Below are positions 55,872-64,000 of a stretch of DNA of 64,000 nt, piece after piece. A model generated the notes under the pieces. The model saw only the letters and a list, made by a program, of their open reading frames with translations. It did not search any database and was not told the DNA's origin. This DNA comes from Ensifer sp. IC3342. Lineage in GTDB: Bacteria; Pseudomonadota; Alphaproteobacteria; Rhizobiales; Rhizobiaceae. Where the stretch lies: contig NZ_JADYVE010000001.1 in assembly GCF_020193655.1 (NCBI RefSeq), positions 1,550,001 through 1,614,000 of the forward strand. Direction: 5' to 3'. The position numbers and the translations under genes were made by a program. Each line of letters opens with the position of its first letter. Position 1 is the first letter of the stretch.

Positions 55872-57089
55872 ATGGAAGAGTTTCATAAAGTCCGGCGTTT
55901 GCCGCCCTATGTTTTCGAACAGGTCAACCGTTTGAAAGCAAGCGCGCGAGCGGCCGGTGCTGACATCATCGACCTCGGCATGGGCAATCCGGATCTTCCC
56001 ACCCCGCAATCGATCGTCGACAAGCTTTGCGAAGTTGTCCAGGATCCGCGCACACATCGTTATTCGTCGTCGAAGGGCATTCCCGGGCTGCGCCGCGCCC
56101 AGGCCGCCTATTATGCCCGTCGCTTCGGTGTCAAACTCAATCCCGAGACCCAGGTCGTCGCGACGCTCGGTTCCAAGGAAGGTTTCGCCAATATGGCGCA
56201 GGCGATCACCGCGCCCGGCGATGTCATCCTGTGCCCGAACCCGACTTATCCCATCCACGCCTTTGGGTTCCTGATGGCAGGCGGCGTGATCCGCTCCATT
56301 TCCGTGGAGCCGGACGACAGCTTCTTCCCGCCGCTGGAGCGGGCTGTAAGGCATTCGATCCCGAAGCCTTTGGCGCTGATCCTTAACTATCCGTCGAACC
56401 CGACGGCGCAGGTCGCCTCGCTCGACTTCTACAAGGAAGTCATCGCGTTTGCGAAGAAGCACGACATCATCGTACTTTCGGATCTTGCCTACTCGGAAAT
56501 CTACTTCGATGACGCGCCGCCGCCCTCCGTGCTGGAAGTGCCTGGCGCGATCGACGTCACGGTCGAGTTCACGTCGATGTCGAAGACGTTCTCCATGCCT
56601 GGCTGGCGCATGGGCTTCGCTGTCGGCAACGAGCGACTGATCGCGGCGCTGACGCGCGTCAAGTCCTATCTCGACTACGGCGCGTTCACGCCGATCCAGG
56701 TTGCTGCGACGCAGGCGCTCAACGGCGACGGCAGCGACATTGCCGAGGTGCGCAACATCTACAGGCGCCGGCGCGACGTAATGGTCGAGAGCTTCGGCAA
56801 GGCGGGCTTTGAAGTGCCGCCACCGCCGGCGACCATGTTTGCCTGGGCAAAGATCCCCGAGAAGTTCCGTCATCTGGGCTCGCTCGAATTCTCGAAGCTT
56901 CTCGTCGAAAAGGCGGATGTCGCCGTCGCGCCCGGTATCGGCTTCGGCGAGCAGGGCGACGACTATGTCCGCCTGGCGCTCGTGGAGAACGAACACCGCA
57001 TCCGGCAGGCTGCACGCAACATCAAGCGCTTCCTGTCCGCGGCCGATGAGACGATGCACAACGTCATCTCGCTTAACGCACACCGGTAG
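55872..57089 (+). CDS. Class I/II pyridoxal-phosphate aminotransferase (AatA/AlaC-like)
   Basis: PLP enzyme of the aspartate-aminotransferase fold. The 405-residue product has IDLGMGNPDLPTPQ, YSSSKGIPGLRRAQAAYYARRF, LNYPSNPTAQVASLDFY (substrate/cofactor Asn region), VLSDLAYSEIYFD, and the PLP-lysine segment SMSKTFSMPGWRMGFAVGN. This resembles AlaC-type alanine and LL-diaminopimelate-type aminotransferases; in S. meliloti the gene here is named aatA. Start at ATG 55872 with GAGG seven bases upstream. It is followed by hom, which suggests an aspartate-family amino acid context, but a hairpin separates them. Confidence 0.88.
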   Translation: MEEFHKVRRLPPYVFEQVNRLKASARAAGADIIDLGMGNPDLPTPQSIVDKLCEVVQDPRTHRYSSSKGIPGLRRAQAAYYARRFGVKLNPETQVVATLGSKEGFANMAQAITAPGDVILCPNPTYPIHAFGFLMAGGVIRSISVEPDDSFFPPLERAVRHSIPKPLALILNYPSNPTAQVASLDFYKEVIAFAKKHDIIVLSDLAYSEIYFDDAPPPSVLEVPGAIDVTVEFTSMSKTFSMPGWRMGFAVGNERLIAALTRVKSYLDYGAFTPIQVAATQALNGDGSDIAEVRNIYRRRRDVMVESFGKAGFEVPPPPATMFAWAKIPEKFRHLGSLEFSKLLVEKADVAVAPGIGFGEQGDDYVRLALVENEHRIRQAARNIKRFLSAADETMHNVISLNAHR

Positions 57090-57123
57090 GAAATCGGGTA
57101 GGTCCGATATCCGAGCCAGAATA

Positions 57124-57147
57124 GCCCCGCCACACCTGGCGGGGCCT
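57124..57147 (+). terminator. Hairpin between the aminotransferase and hom
   Basis: Perfect 9-bp stem GCCCCGCCA / TGGCGGGGC with loop CACC, followed only by CTCTAC. It starts 35 bases after the aminotransferase stop and ends about 23 bases before hom. It could be a terminator or attenuator; the T-run is poor. Confidence 0.55.
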
Positions 57148-57167
57148 CTACATGTTAGGAACTTGCT

Positions 57168-58490
57168 ATGTCAGATGCCCTCAAAATCGGCATTGCGGGC
57201 TTGGGGACCGTTGGTGCCTCGCTCGTGCGGATTCTCCAGGATCGTCATGAGATGCTGGCAACCACGTGCGGTCGGGCGATCGAGATCATGGCGGTGACGG
57301 CGAGGGACCGATCCAGGAACCGCGGCGTGAACCTTTCGAACATCAAGTGGTACGGCGATGCGGTTTCGCTGGCGTCCGAGGCGGATATCGACGTTTTCAT
57401 CGAGTTGATGGGCGGTGCCGGAGACCCCGCCTATTCCGCCGTGAAGGCGGCGCTGCAGCGGGGCCTTCATGTGGTCACCGCCAACAAGGCGCTGCTCGCC
57501 GCCCACGGCATCGAGCTTGCGGGCATTGCCGAAGAGAATGGCGCACTGCTCAACTATGAGGCGGCGGTTGCCGGCGGCATTCCGGTCATCAAGGCGCTTC
57601 GCGAATCCATGACGGGCAACACCGTCTCGCGCGTCTATGGCATCATGAACGGCACCTGCAACTACATCCTGACGAAGATGGAGAAGGAGGGGCTTTCGTT
57701 CGAAGACTGCCTGAAGGAAGCCCAGCGCCTTGGTTATGCCGAAGCGGATCCGGCCTTCGACATCGAGGGCAACGATACGGCGCATAAGCTCTCGATCCTG
57801 ACCAGCCTCGCCTTCGGCACTGCGATCGCCGCCGATGACATCTATCTCGAAGGCATCACCAACATCTCGATCGAGGACATCCAGGCGGCCGCCGACCTCG
57901 GCTATCGCATCAAGCTGCTCGGGGTCGCGCAACGCACCGAAAGCGGCATCGAACAGCGTGTTCATCCGACGATGGTGCCCTACGATTCCGTCATCGCACA
58001 GGTCGACGGCGTAACGAATGCGGTCGCGATCGAGTCCGATATTCTTGGCGAATTGCTGATGGTCGGCCCCGGCGCCGGCGGCAATGCGACCGCTTCGGCG
58101 GTGCTCGGCGACATCGCCGATATCGCCAAGAGCCGTCCGGGCGCGCAACACGTACCGGCTTTCGGGCGCCCGGCGACCGCACTGTTGCCCTACAAGCGGG
58201 CCCGCATACAAAGCCATGAAGGCGGCTATTTCATCCGGCTGAAAGTTCTCGACCGCACCGGAGTCTTCGCCAACATCGCGGGGCATATGGCCGAAAACGA
58301 TATCTCGCTCGAATCGATCATGCAGCATTCCAAGCACTACGTGGATCCTGCCGAACCGAAGACGATCATCCTGGTGACGCATGCCACGCATGAAGCTTCG
58401 GTGCGCAAGGCGATCGTTGCCATCAAGGGCGAAGGCTATCTTGTCGGGGAGCCGCAGGTCATCCGTATCGAGCGGCCAAAGGCGGGCTAA
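57168..58490 (+). CDS. hom: Homoserine dehydrogenase
   Basis: Reduces aspartate semialdehyde to homoserine on the way to Thr and Met. The 440-residue product has the NAD(P) motif IGIAGLGTVGASLVRIL, VVTANKALLAAHG, NYEAAVAGGIPVIKALRESMTGN, GIMNGTCNYILTKM (substrate region) and AEADPAFDIEGNDTAHKL; the last 90 residues (FIRLKVLDRTGVFANIAGHM) form the ACT domain that usually mediates threonine inhibition. Confidence 0.96.
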   Translation: MSDALKIGIAGLGTVGASLVRILQDRHEMLATTCGRAIEIMAVTARDRSRNRGVNLSNIKWYGDAVSLASEADIDVFIELMGGAGDPAYSAVKAALQRGLHVVTANKALLAAHGIELAGIAEENGALLNYEAAVAGGIPVIKALRESMTGNTVSRVYGIMNGTCNYILTKMEKEGLSFEDCLKEAQRLGYAEADPAFDIEGNDTAHKLSILTSLAFGTAIAADDIYLEGITNISIEDIQAAADLGYRIKLLGVAQRTESGIEQRVHPTMVPYDSVIAQVDGVTNAVAIESDILGELLMVGPGAGGNATASAVLGDIADIAKSRPGAQHVPAFGRPATALLPYKRARIQSHEGGYFIRLKVLDRTGVFANIAGHMAENDISLESIMQHSKHYVDPAEPKTIILVTHATHEASVRKAIVAIKGEGYLVGEPQVIRIERPKAG

Positions 58491-58524
58491 TCCGCCGCCT
58501 GCCACATTAAAACTGTTGAGAAAC

Positions 58525-58562
58525 GGCTCCGATAGGCCTCCCGCCCGCCGGAGCCTTCTTCA
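58525..58562 (+). terminator. Probable terminator after hom
   Basis: Stem GGCTCCG (58525-58531) and CGGAGCC (58549-58555) with a 17-base GC-rich loop, followed by TTCTTCATTC. It starts about 35 bases after the hom stop. Confidence 0.55.
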
Positions 58563-58625
58563 TTCGGGTTCTTCCGGCCCGAAATGTCCGCTAAGAACAG
58601 GGGACTGCAGGCGGGCAATTTTAGC

Positions 58626-60428
58626 ATGGACGTATTGGCGGATCCGATCCAACGGGCATTTCTCGGCGTCGAGCGCTCGGTCACCGGGCAGCGCTGGGTG
58701 TCGCGTCTGGATCAAGCCGGGCAAAACCGGGCGCTAGCGATCAGTCAGGTCCATGGCTATTCCGAGATGATCGCCCGCGTGCTCGCGGGCCGCGGCGTAA
58801 CGCTCGACGATGCGGCCGCGTTTCTCGATCCGACGCTTCGCGCGCTGATGCCGGATCCGGACACGTTGACCGATTGCCGCAAGGCGGCCGAGCGGCTGGC
58901 ACTGGCGACACGCCGCCGCGAGAAGGTGGTGATATTCGGAGACTATGACGTCGACGGCGCCGCCTCTTGCGCGCTGATGGTCCGCTTCCTGCGCCATTTC
59001 GGCATCGAGGCCGACATTTACATTCCGGACCGCATCTTCGAAGGTTACGGCCCTAATCCGCAGGCGATCGAACAACTGGTCGGCAATGGCGCCAATCTTA
59101 TCGTTACGGTCGACTGCGGTTCGACCAGCCACGAGTCCCTCGAGGTTGCCGCCCACCGCGGCGTCGATGTCGTCGTCATCGACCACCATCAAGTGGGACC
59201 GTCCCTCCCGCCGTGCCATGCGCTCGTCAATCCGAACCGCGAGGACGACCTGTCAGGCCAGGGGCATCTTTGTGCTGCCGGCGTTGTCTATCTCGTGCTC
59301 GTCAACACCTTGCGGGTGCTGCGCGGCCAAGGGGACCGGCGTGCCTCGTCTTTCGATCTGTTGGCGCAGCTTGATCTTGTCGCGTTGGCGACCGTCTGCG
59401 ACGTGGTACCGCTCAAGGGGCTCAATCGCGCCTATGTGGTCAAGGGCCTGATCGCCGCGCGTCATATGGGTAATCCGGGGCTCGCGGGGCTCCTTCGCAA
59501 GGCTGCAATTGGCGGTCCCGTGACGCCTTATCACCTAGGGTTCCTGATCGGCCCGCGTATCAATGCGGGTGGACGAATCGGGGATGCCGCCCTCGGCAGC
59601 CGGCTGTTGACACTCGACGATGCGGCGGCCGCCGAAACGATCGCCGGCCGGCTCGATGAGCTTAACCGCGAGCGTCAGGCCATGGAGGCGGCGATGCTCG
59701 CCGAGGCCGAAGCGGAGGTGCTGGCGGAATACGGGACCGGCGAGGCGGCTTCGGTGATCGTCACGGCGCGGGAAAACTGGCACCCGGGGATCGTCGGGCT
59801 CATCGCGGCACGCATCAAGGAAAAATTCCGCCGGCCGGCCTTCGCGATCGCCTTTGACCCGAGTGGACGAGGAACGGGATCGGGGCGTTCGATCAATGGT
59901 TTCGACATAGGCCGGATGGTGCGGGCGGCGGTCGAAAGCGGTCTTCTCGTCAAGGGCGGCGGCCATGCCATGGCCGCCGGCTTGACGGTCGAACGCGCGA
60001 ATCTCGGCAGGCTTCGTCAATTCTTCGAAGAGCGAGCCGAAGCGGTGGTGCGCGATCTTGTGTCAACGGAGACCCTGAAGGTCGATGGCGCGCTTGGCGC
60101 GTCTGGTGCGACGATCGAACTGGTCGATCTCCTGGAGCAGGCCGGCCCCTATGGTTCCGGACATCCGCAGCCGATCTTCGCCTTTCCCCAGCACCGGCTG
60201 CGTGACTGCCGACAGGTCGGCTCCAATCACGTCAAGGTAACGCTCGAGGGCCAGGATGGCAGCCGGATCGACGGCATCGCCTTTCGCGCCACGGAAACAC
60301 CTCTCGGCGACTTCCTGCTCGGCAGCCGCGGTTCTACCATTCATGTGGCTGGATCGGTTTCGGCAGACCTCTGGCAGGGAACCCGCCGTGTTCAGCTGCG
60401 TGTAACGGATGCGGCAAGGGCGATCTGA
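58626..60428 (+). CDS. recJ: Single-stranded-DNA-specific exonuclease RecJ
   Basis: DHH-family 5'-3' exonuclease in recombination and mismatch repair. The 600-residue product has the DHH motifs VVIFGDYDVDGAASCALMVRF (motif I), VTVDCGSTSHESLEV, VVVIDHHQVGPSLP (motif III DHH), and the DHHA1 part VKGGGHAMAAGLTVE, followed by an OB domain. I start it at ATG 58626 (MDVLADPIQ), which is near the family consensus; an ATG at 58584 would add 14 residues. Confidence 0.94.
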   Translation: MDVLADPIQRAFLGVERSVTGQRWVSRLDQAGQNRALAISQVHGYSEMIARVLAGRGVTLDDAAAFLDPTLRALMPDPDTLTDCRKAAERLALATRRREKVVIFGDYDVDGAASCALMVRFLRHFGIEADIYIPDRIFEGYGPNPQAIEQLVGNGANLIVTVDCGSTSHESLEVAAHRGVDVVVIDHHQVGPSLPPCHALVNPNREDDLSGQGHLCAAGVVYLVLVNTLRVLRGQGDRRASSFDLLAQLDLVALATVCDVVPLKGLNRAYVVKGLIAARHMGNPGLAGLLRKAAIGGPVTPYHLGFLIGPRINAGGRIGDAALGSRLLTLDDAAAAETIAGRLDELNRERQAMEAAMLAEAEAEVLAEYGTGEAASVIVTARENWHPGIVGLIAARIKEKFRRPAFAIAFDPSGRGTGSGRSINGFDIGRMVRAAVESGLLVKGGGHAMAAGLTVERANLGRLRQFFEERAEAVVRDLVSTETLKVDGALGASGATIELVDLLEQAGPYGSGHPQPIFAFPQHRLRDCRQVGSNHVKVTLEGQDGSRIDGIAFRATETPLGDFLLGSRGSTIHVAGSVSADLWQGTRRVQLRVTDAARAI

Positions 60429-60502
60429 TTGCCGGAAACGGCTCAGCGCTTCTATATCAGATACTTGGAAAAAAGTCCTCACCGAACTTGTGAGGAGCAT
60501 TA

Positions 60503-60578
60503 TGGCACGCCCAACGGGACTCGAACCCGTGTTTCCGCCGTGAAAGGGCGGCGTCCTAGACCGCTAGACGATGGGCGC
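60503..60578 (-). tRNA. tRNA-Glu (anticodon TTC)
   Basis: A 76-base tRNA on the minus strand. Acceptor 5' GCGCCCA pairs with TGGGCGT (a G-U first pair), anticodon stem CCGCC/GGCGG around loop CTTTCAC (anticodon TTC), T-loop GGTTCGAGTCC, G discriminator and encoded CCA at 60503-60505. The D-loop has one base more than its neighbour. It is followed by a second tRNA-Glu 158 bases further on. Confidence 0.93.
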
Positions 60579-60736
60579 CCAAGACGACGTGGCTTATAGA
60601 GAGCGCTTCGGATTCCCGCAAGTGATCAAGAGCGATTAAACTCAATTTTTTGCTGAAAGCTTGCGTAGATCCAGCGCAATCAAAGCGGCGAATATTCCCT
60701 CGCTGCAACATTACATCGTCAAGAGTGAATTGGGAT

Positions 60737-60811
60737 TGGTACGCCCAACGGGACTCGAACCCGTGTTACCGCCGTGAGAGGGCGGCGTCCTGACCGCTAG
60801 ACGATGGGCGC
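60737..60811 (-). tRNA. tRNA-Glu (anticodon CTC)
   Basis: A 75-base tRNA on the minus strand, nearly identical to the one at 60503 but with loop CTCTCAC (anticodon CTC), A discriminator and encoded CCA at 60737-60739. The two tRNA genes read in the same direction. The gap 60812-61216 that follows holds no other gene I can support. Confidence 0.93.
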
Positions 60812-61216
60812 GCTAGACGAATTGCACATATAGCTCAAGCCTTCGAATTTCCCAAGCCCCAGTGCAAGCGACAATGCGCAAAAAAAACGCTCGGCAACAT
60901 ACAGTGCGAGTCGATATTTTTCCAACCTGCCATCTTTCCAGGATTCCCAGTGGCTTGCGGACACCATCGCTGCAGTGCCCGCCCGAGTGCGGTTCTTTGT
61001 TTCGAAGGGGAACCAGAGCCGCTGTCGATCAGGCCATAATCCATGCCACCATGACGGCGGATGCTCAGTTGAACGAAACACGCAGTCTTGGCGAAGGCGC
61101 GGCTGGCAAGTAATTACGTGAAGCAATTCGCCCGTACTCACCCACTGTGGCCGCGTCGGCCTTGTTGTAGAGCACGCAAAAAAAACCGATCTGCAGAAAT
61201 GCGCAGCAGGCTAGGA

Positions 61217-62071
61217 ATGGAGCAAATGACTACAAACGTTTTGGCAGCCAGCGGCGGCATTAAACAAGTGATCTGCATCAATTGGGGAACGAAGTATGGA
61301 GCCCCATTTATAAATAGGCTCTACGCGATGGTGGCTCGCAATATTACGCCGCCTTTCACGTTCACATGCTTTACCGATAACCGGGCAGGTTTGAACCCCG
61401 AAATACTTTGCGAAGACCTGCCACCACTCGCCGTGGAGAACATGCCTACCAGTACCAGAGGCATCTGGCCGAAGGCCCGGCTCTGGGGGGCAACGTTGGG
61501 AAATCTGAGAGGTCCAGTTCTTTTTCTCGATCTGGACCTCGTGATCGTTTCCTCTCTCGACGGCTTTTTCGACGTCGGCGAGGCGGATGATATTGTCATG
61601 GCGAGAAATCAAACGACGCCCTTTGAGCGCCTCGGTCAAACGTCTCTTTTCCGCTTTCCGGTTGGAAAGCTCGTGCCGCTGCAGGAAAAGTTTCGATCCG
61701 ATCCGCAGGGTGTGGCCGACGAGTATCGTTACGAGCAACGTTTCGTTAGCCGCAACGCGCCCGGGGGCATAACATTCTTTCCACGAAAATGGGTTCTCCA
61801 TTTTCGCCAGGACTGCCGTTGGCCATTCCCACTCAACTATTTTCTTGCCCCGCGTCTGCCGAGCGATGCGCGTGTCATTATTTTCCCGCGGGGTCTGCAT
61901 CCACAGCACGCGATCGAAGGGCGATATGGAACAAAGGCGCCTCACAGGACGGCGTTCAAGCACATTGCGGGCGTGTTCGATGCAAAGCAGAGGAAGAACA
62001 AGGGGGCGCTGCAATATCTACGGCACTACATTCGTCCGACGCCTTGGGTGGCCGAGCACTGGCGCGAATAA
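61217..62071 (+). CDS. Glycosyltransferase-like protein with DLDL motif
   Basis: The 284-residue product resembles bacterial GT8-type or related hypothetical glycosyltransferases: KQVICINWGTKYGAPFINRLYAMV at the start, TCFTDN, and the metal-binding-like motif PVLFLDLDLVIVSSLD (about residues 95-110), followed by PGGITFFPRKWVLHF. No signal peptide or membrane segment. Donor and acceptor are unknown. The start is uncertain: ATGs at 61217 and 61226 are both near weak Shine-Dalgarno sequences, and the frame is open back to 61088. Base composition is less GC-rich than its neighbours to the left. Confidence 0.75.
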   Translation: MEQMTTNVLAASGGIKQVICINWGTKYGAPFINRLYAMVARNITPPFTFTCFTDNRAGLNPEILCEDLPPLAVENMPTSTRGIWPKARLWGATLGNLRGPVLFLDLDLVIVSSLDGFFDVGEADDIVMARNQTTPFERLGQTSLFRFPVGKLVPLQEKFRSDPQGVADEYRYEQRFVSRNAPGGITFFPRKWVLHFRQDCRWPFPLNYFLAPRLPSDARVIIFPRGLHPQHAIEGRYGTKAPHRTAFKHIAGVFDAKQRKNKGALQYLRHYIRPTPWVAEHWRE

Positions 62072-62086
62072 GCATGCGGTGACGTC

Positions 62087-63034
62087 TTACGAGAAGTTGA
62101 GCTGCGAACGGATTATCGAGGCGATGCGGCGCGTTTCATCGAGTGGCTCGTAGCTGTAGGGTTCGATCTTTCCTTCGAAGGGCCGGGTCAGTTGCAGAGT
62201 TTCGTGCAGGTCCCGGTGATAGCGCTCGAACTTGTCCAGCCGCGGACCCACGACGGGGGACAAGTCAAGCGTAAAGACCGGTTTGCCCGTCGCCAGAGCC
62301 TCGCAGGGCATAGTGATCGAGTCCTTTGCGATCACGAAGGCGTCGGCGGCGGCCATGTAGTCCAGATAGGGATTCTCGCTTCGTCTGTCCCACACGGTGA
62401 TGCTTTCGCTGTCGAGTGCCGACAGAGCCTGCTGAGTGTGGTCTTCAGATCTGCGTGAGACCGAAACAACGATGCGCCAGTCCGCCTTCTCCAATTGCCC
62501 GATAGCGCTCTTTATATTCTGGTGGGTTCTGTCGTCGTAAACATATGCGCCATTCGAGCCGCCGACGAAGACGGCGGCTATTGGGCGCCCGTCCGGTGAG
62601 AACCGTCTGCGCGCGGCATCCCTAAGAGGCGCCAGCCGCGCCGAGGTAATCTGATGCGGTACTCCGACCATTGAATGATAGTTCGGCCGCTCGTTCAATT
62701 CGTCGACCCAATCGTGACGAGAGACGAAAACGAGATCATATCCTTCGATGCGCGGCCGTTGGAGGTGCACGGCGAGGGGTTTGCCGCCATAGGCCGCCTT
62801 TATGTCAAGGACGGCCGGTTCAGCCCGGAAACCGCAGGAGATTAGCAACTCGGGACGCTGCTCTTTTTTGCGAAAGAGTCTGGGTTCAAACAGTTTCCTC
62901 AAGCCGCGGGCTCGACTGATCAACTTGACCACTGGTTCACGGTGAAACTCTTTTCCAACGCCAAGGCACTGCGTAAGCGTTCCCGCCTTGCTTTCTGCCA
63001 CCGCCCACACGCAGGTCGTGTTCGACGGGTTCAT
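62087..63034 (-). CDS. ELM1/DUF1022-family protein
   Basis: The product from the ATG at 63034 is 315 residues: VWAVAESKAGTLTQCLGVGKEF, LISCGFRAEPAVLDIKAAYGG, VAVFVGGSNGAYVYD-like (AAVFVGGSNGAYVYDD), VSVSRRSEDHTQQAL and TVWDRRSENPYLDYMAAADAFVIAKDSITMPCEALATGKPVF. This matches the ELM1 family ('mitochondrial fission ELM1', DUF1022), whose bacterial members have a GT-B-like fold and often sit in polysaccharide loci. Function unknown. The frame is open to an ATG at 63133 that would overlap the upstream gene by 23 bases, so the start could be further upstream. Confidence 0.8.
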   Translation of the reverse strand: MNPSNTTCVWAVAESKAGTLTQCLGVGKEFHREPVVKLISRARGLRKLFEPRLFRKKEQRPELLISCGFRAEPAVLDIKAAYGGKPLAVHLQRPRIEGYDLVFVSRHDWVDELNERPNYHSMVGVPHQITSARLAPLRDAARRRFSPDGRPIAAVFVGGSNGAYVYDDRTHQNIKSAIGQLEKADWRIVVSVSRRSEDHTQQALSALDSESITVWDRRSENPYLDYMAAADAFVIAKDSITMPCEALATGKPVFTLDLSPVVGPRLDKFERYHRDLHETLQLTRPFEGKIEPYSYEPLDETRRIASIIRSQLNFS

Positions 63035-63110
63035 CGCTTTGTCGTCGTTGTTTGGCAAAACCCGAACTCCGATCTGACGCTTATTGCGCGTGCATTGCGT
63101 TGGCTTGGGA

Positions 63111-64000
63111 TCACTGACCGAGATCGATCCCATTTTCGTCTATGAATTCGAGCATGCTGCGGTCCTCGACGACGTTGGTTTCGATATACTTGATAGTATT
63201 AGCGACCTTGTTTCGGTATTTCTCTGCAGATCCGTCGAAAGACCAGCCTCGGTCTGTCTTTTCCTTCAGCTCCTCGATCGACTTCGCATAATAGTGATTG
63301 AGCTGTATGAACTCCGCGGAGTAAAATTCGGCAGCCTTCCGCTTTTTCTTTGGTACCACTTTTCCCGCATCGTTTGCTGTTCTGTCGCCGTGGGAGCGTG
63401 TTTGGAAGTGATGGACGCCCACTTTCGTGATTTCGACCGGATCGACAATGCATTTGAAGTTACTTGCATCGAGGTTCTGCCGCATCGGATCGGAGACCCG
63501 CATTTTGTAATTGAGGCATACGGGCCCAGCTGGTCGCGAGACATGACCGCTGTGGCCGAACATGTGCCAGGGCAAGGAAATATTCGGAAACCCGCCTGCT
63601 CCTCGTAAGGCTTCCTTTAATGTTCTACCTTTTTTGGGAAGCAGAAATTCATCGACGTCGATAAACGCCATTCGATCGTACCTGCCGCCGAAGTTCAGGA
63701 TCGCATGGGCGAAGGCAATCGTCTGCCCGTTCAAAAACTCACCACTTTTTTCATCCCGCATGCGCATTTGCCAAGGCACGACAGTCAATTCCTGGGGCTT
63801 CAACGCCCGCTGAAGCACGTCGAGCGTGCCATCAGTCGAGCCGTCATCATAGACATGAAAATGTCGAACACCGACCGCTTGGTGAAAGCGCACCCACTCC
63901 TCGATGTAGCTAGCTTCGTTTTTCACGCAGGCGACAATCGCAATGCCGTGTCGGCTAAACTCTGCTGCCGGAGGCGTGATAGCAAGTTCTCTCGTAAGAT
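63111..64000 (-). CDS. Family 2-like glycosyltransferase, N-terminus beyond the window
   Basis: Reading leftward, the frame is open to the edge of the window, so the gene is partial at its 5' end. Visible product: IAIVACVKNEASYIEEWVRFHQAVGVRHFHVYDDGSTDGTLDVL, with DDGSTDGT as the nucleotide-sugar-binding motif, then FIDVDEFLLPKKG (DVDEF) and an HHFQTRSHG stretch. This is the glycosyltransferase family 92/DUF23-like or family 2 type seen in surface-polysaccharide loci. It probably forms an operon with the ELM1-family gene, whose start may overlap its end. Confidence 0.82.
   Translation of the reverse strand, partial: LTRELAITPPAAEFSRHGIAIVACVKNEASYIEEWVRFHQAVGVRHFHVYDDGSTDGTLDVLQRALKPQELTVVPWQMRMRDEKSGEFLNGQTIAFAHAILNFGGRYDRMAFIDVDEFLLPKKGRTLKEALRGAGGFPNISLPWHMFGHSGHVSRPAGPVCLNYKMRVSDPMRQNLDASNFKCIVDPVEITKVGVHHFQTRSHGDRTANDAGKVVPKKKRKAAEFYSAEFIQLNHYYAKSIEELKEKTDRGWSFDGSAEKYRNKVANTIKYIETNVVEDRSMLEFIDENGIDLGQ

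Overview
This window looks like the chromosome of a Sinorhizobium/Ensifer-type member of the Rhizobiaceae. Coding density and GC are high. The gene order gltA - comEC - exbBD - pcm - tolC - popZ - valS - fadL-like - exoR - xthA - cls - erpA - dgt - argS - SPOR protein - nagZ - scpAB - tatABC - serS - surE - pcm - nlpD - yajC - secDF - trmFO - tig - sthA - radC - map - sfsA - phaC - hom - recJ matches, from memory, the Sinorhizobium meliloti chromosome around exoR. Five copies or part-copies of a palindromic intergenic repeat of the RIME1 type, an exoR gene and two tandem sRNAs of the alpha-r14 ('cuckoo') type agree with this. I saw no insertion sequence, prophage, integrase or CRISPR array.

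Region by region: 1-7.6 kb has the start of gltA (minus), comEC, an ExbB-ExbD energiser pair, a first isoaspartyl methyltransferase and tolC. 7.6-20.9 kb has popZ, valS, a FadL-like porin, exoR, xthA, cls, erpA, dgt and argS. 20.9-26.7 kb is an envelope/chromosome-organisation run: SPOR protein, nagZ, scpA, scpB. 26.7-35.3 kb has an orphan ABC ATPase, tatABC, serS, surE, a second isoaspartyl methyltransferase, a hypothetical gene and an NlpD-like lipoprotein. 35.3-42.7 kb has a DUF815 ATPase, yajC-secDF, homologues of two mitochondrial complex I assembly factors and trmFO. 42.7-46.5 kb is the regulatory-looking stretch: a RIME1, two 47-aa DUF1127 genes, two tandem sRNA genes, a DUF2157/GDYXXLXY membrane pair and a tRNA-Leu. 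46.5-60.4 kb has tig, sthA, a CorA-family transporter, the minus-strand phaC-sfsA-map-radC operon, a small lipoprotein, an aminotransferase, hom and recJ. 60.4-64 kb has two tRNA-Glu genes followed by three genes that look like surface-polysaccharide glycosyltransferases or relatives, the last running off the window.

Functional themes: envelope biogenesis and export (TatABC, YajC-SecDF, TolC, NagZ, SPOR, NlpD, Cls), chromosome and pole organisation (PopZ, ScpAB), translation (ValS, ArgS, SerS, tRNAs, Map, Tig, TrmFO), symbiosis-linked regulation (ExoR, alpha-r14 sRNAs) and carbon storage (PHB synthase).

Most notable points: the dgt reading frame has no standard start codon ahead of its conserved N-terminus (ACG stands where ATG is expected); the tandem sRNA pair shows six anti-Shine-Dalgarno loops; a strong hairpin plus T-run separates tatA from tatB; the LytM domain of the NlpD homologue is catalytically degenerate; and the gene content changes to accessory-like polysaccharide genes just past the tRNA-Glu pair. 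Family assignments come from reading the protein sequences and from general knowledge; no database search was run.
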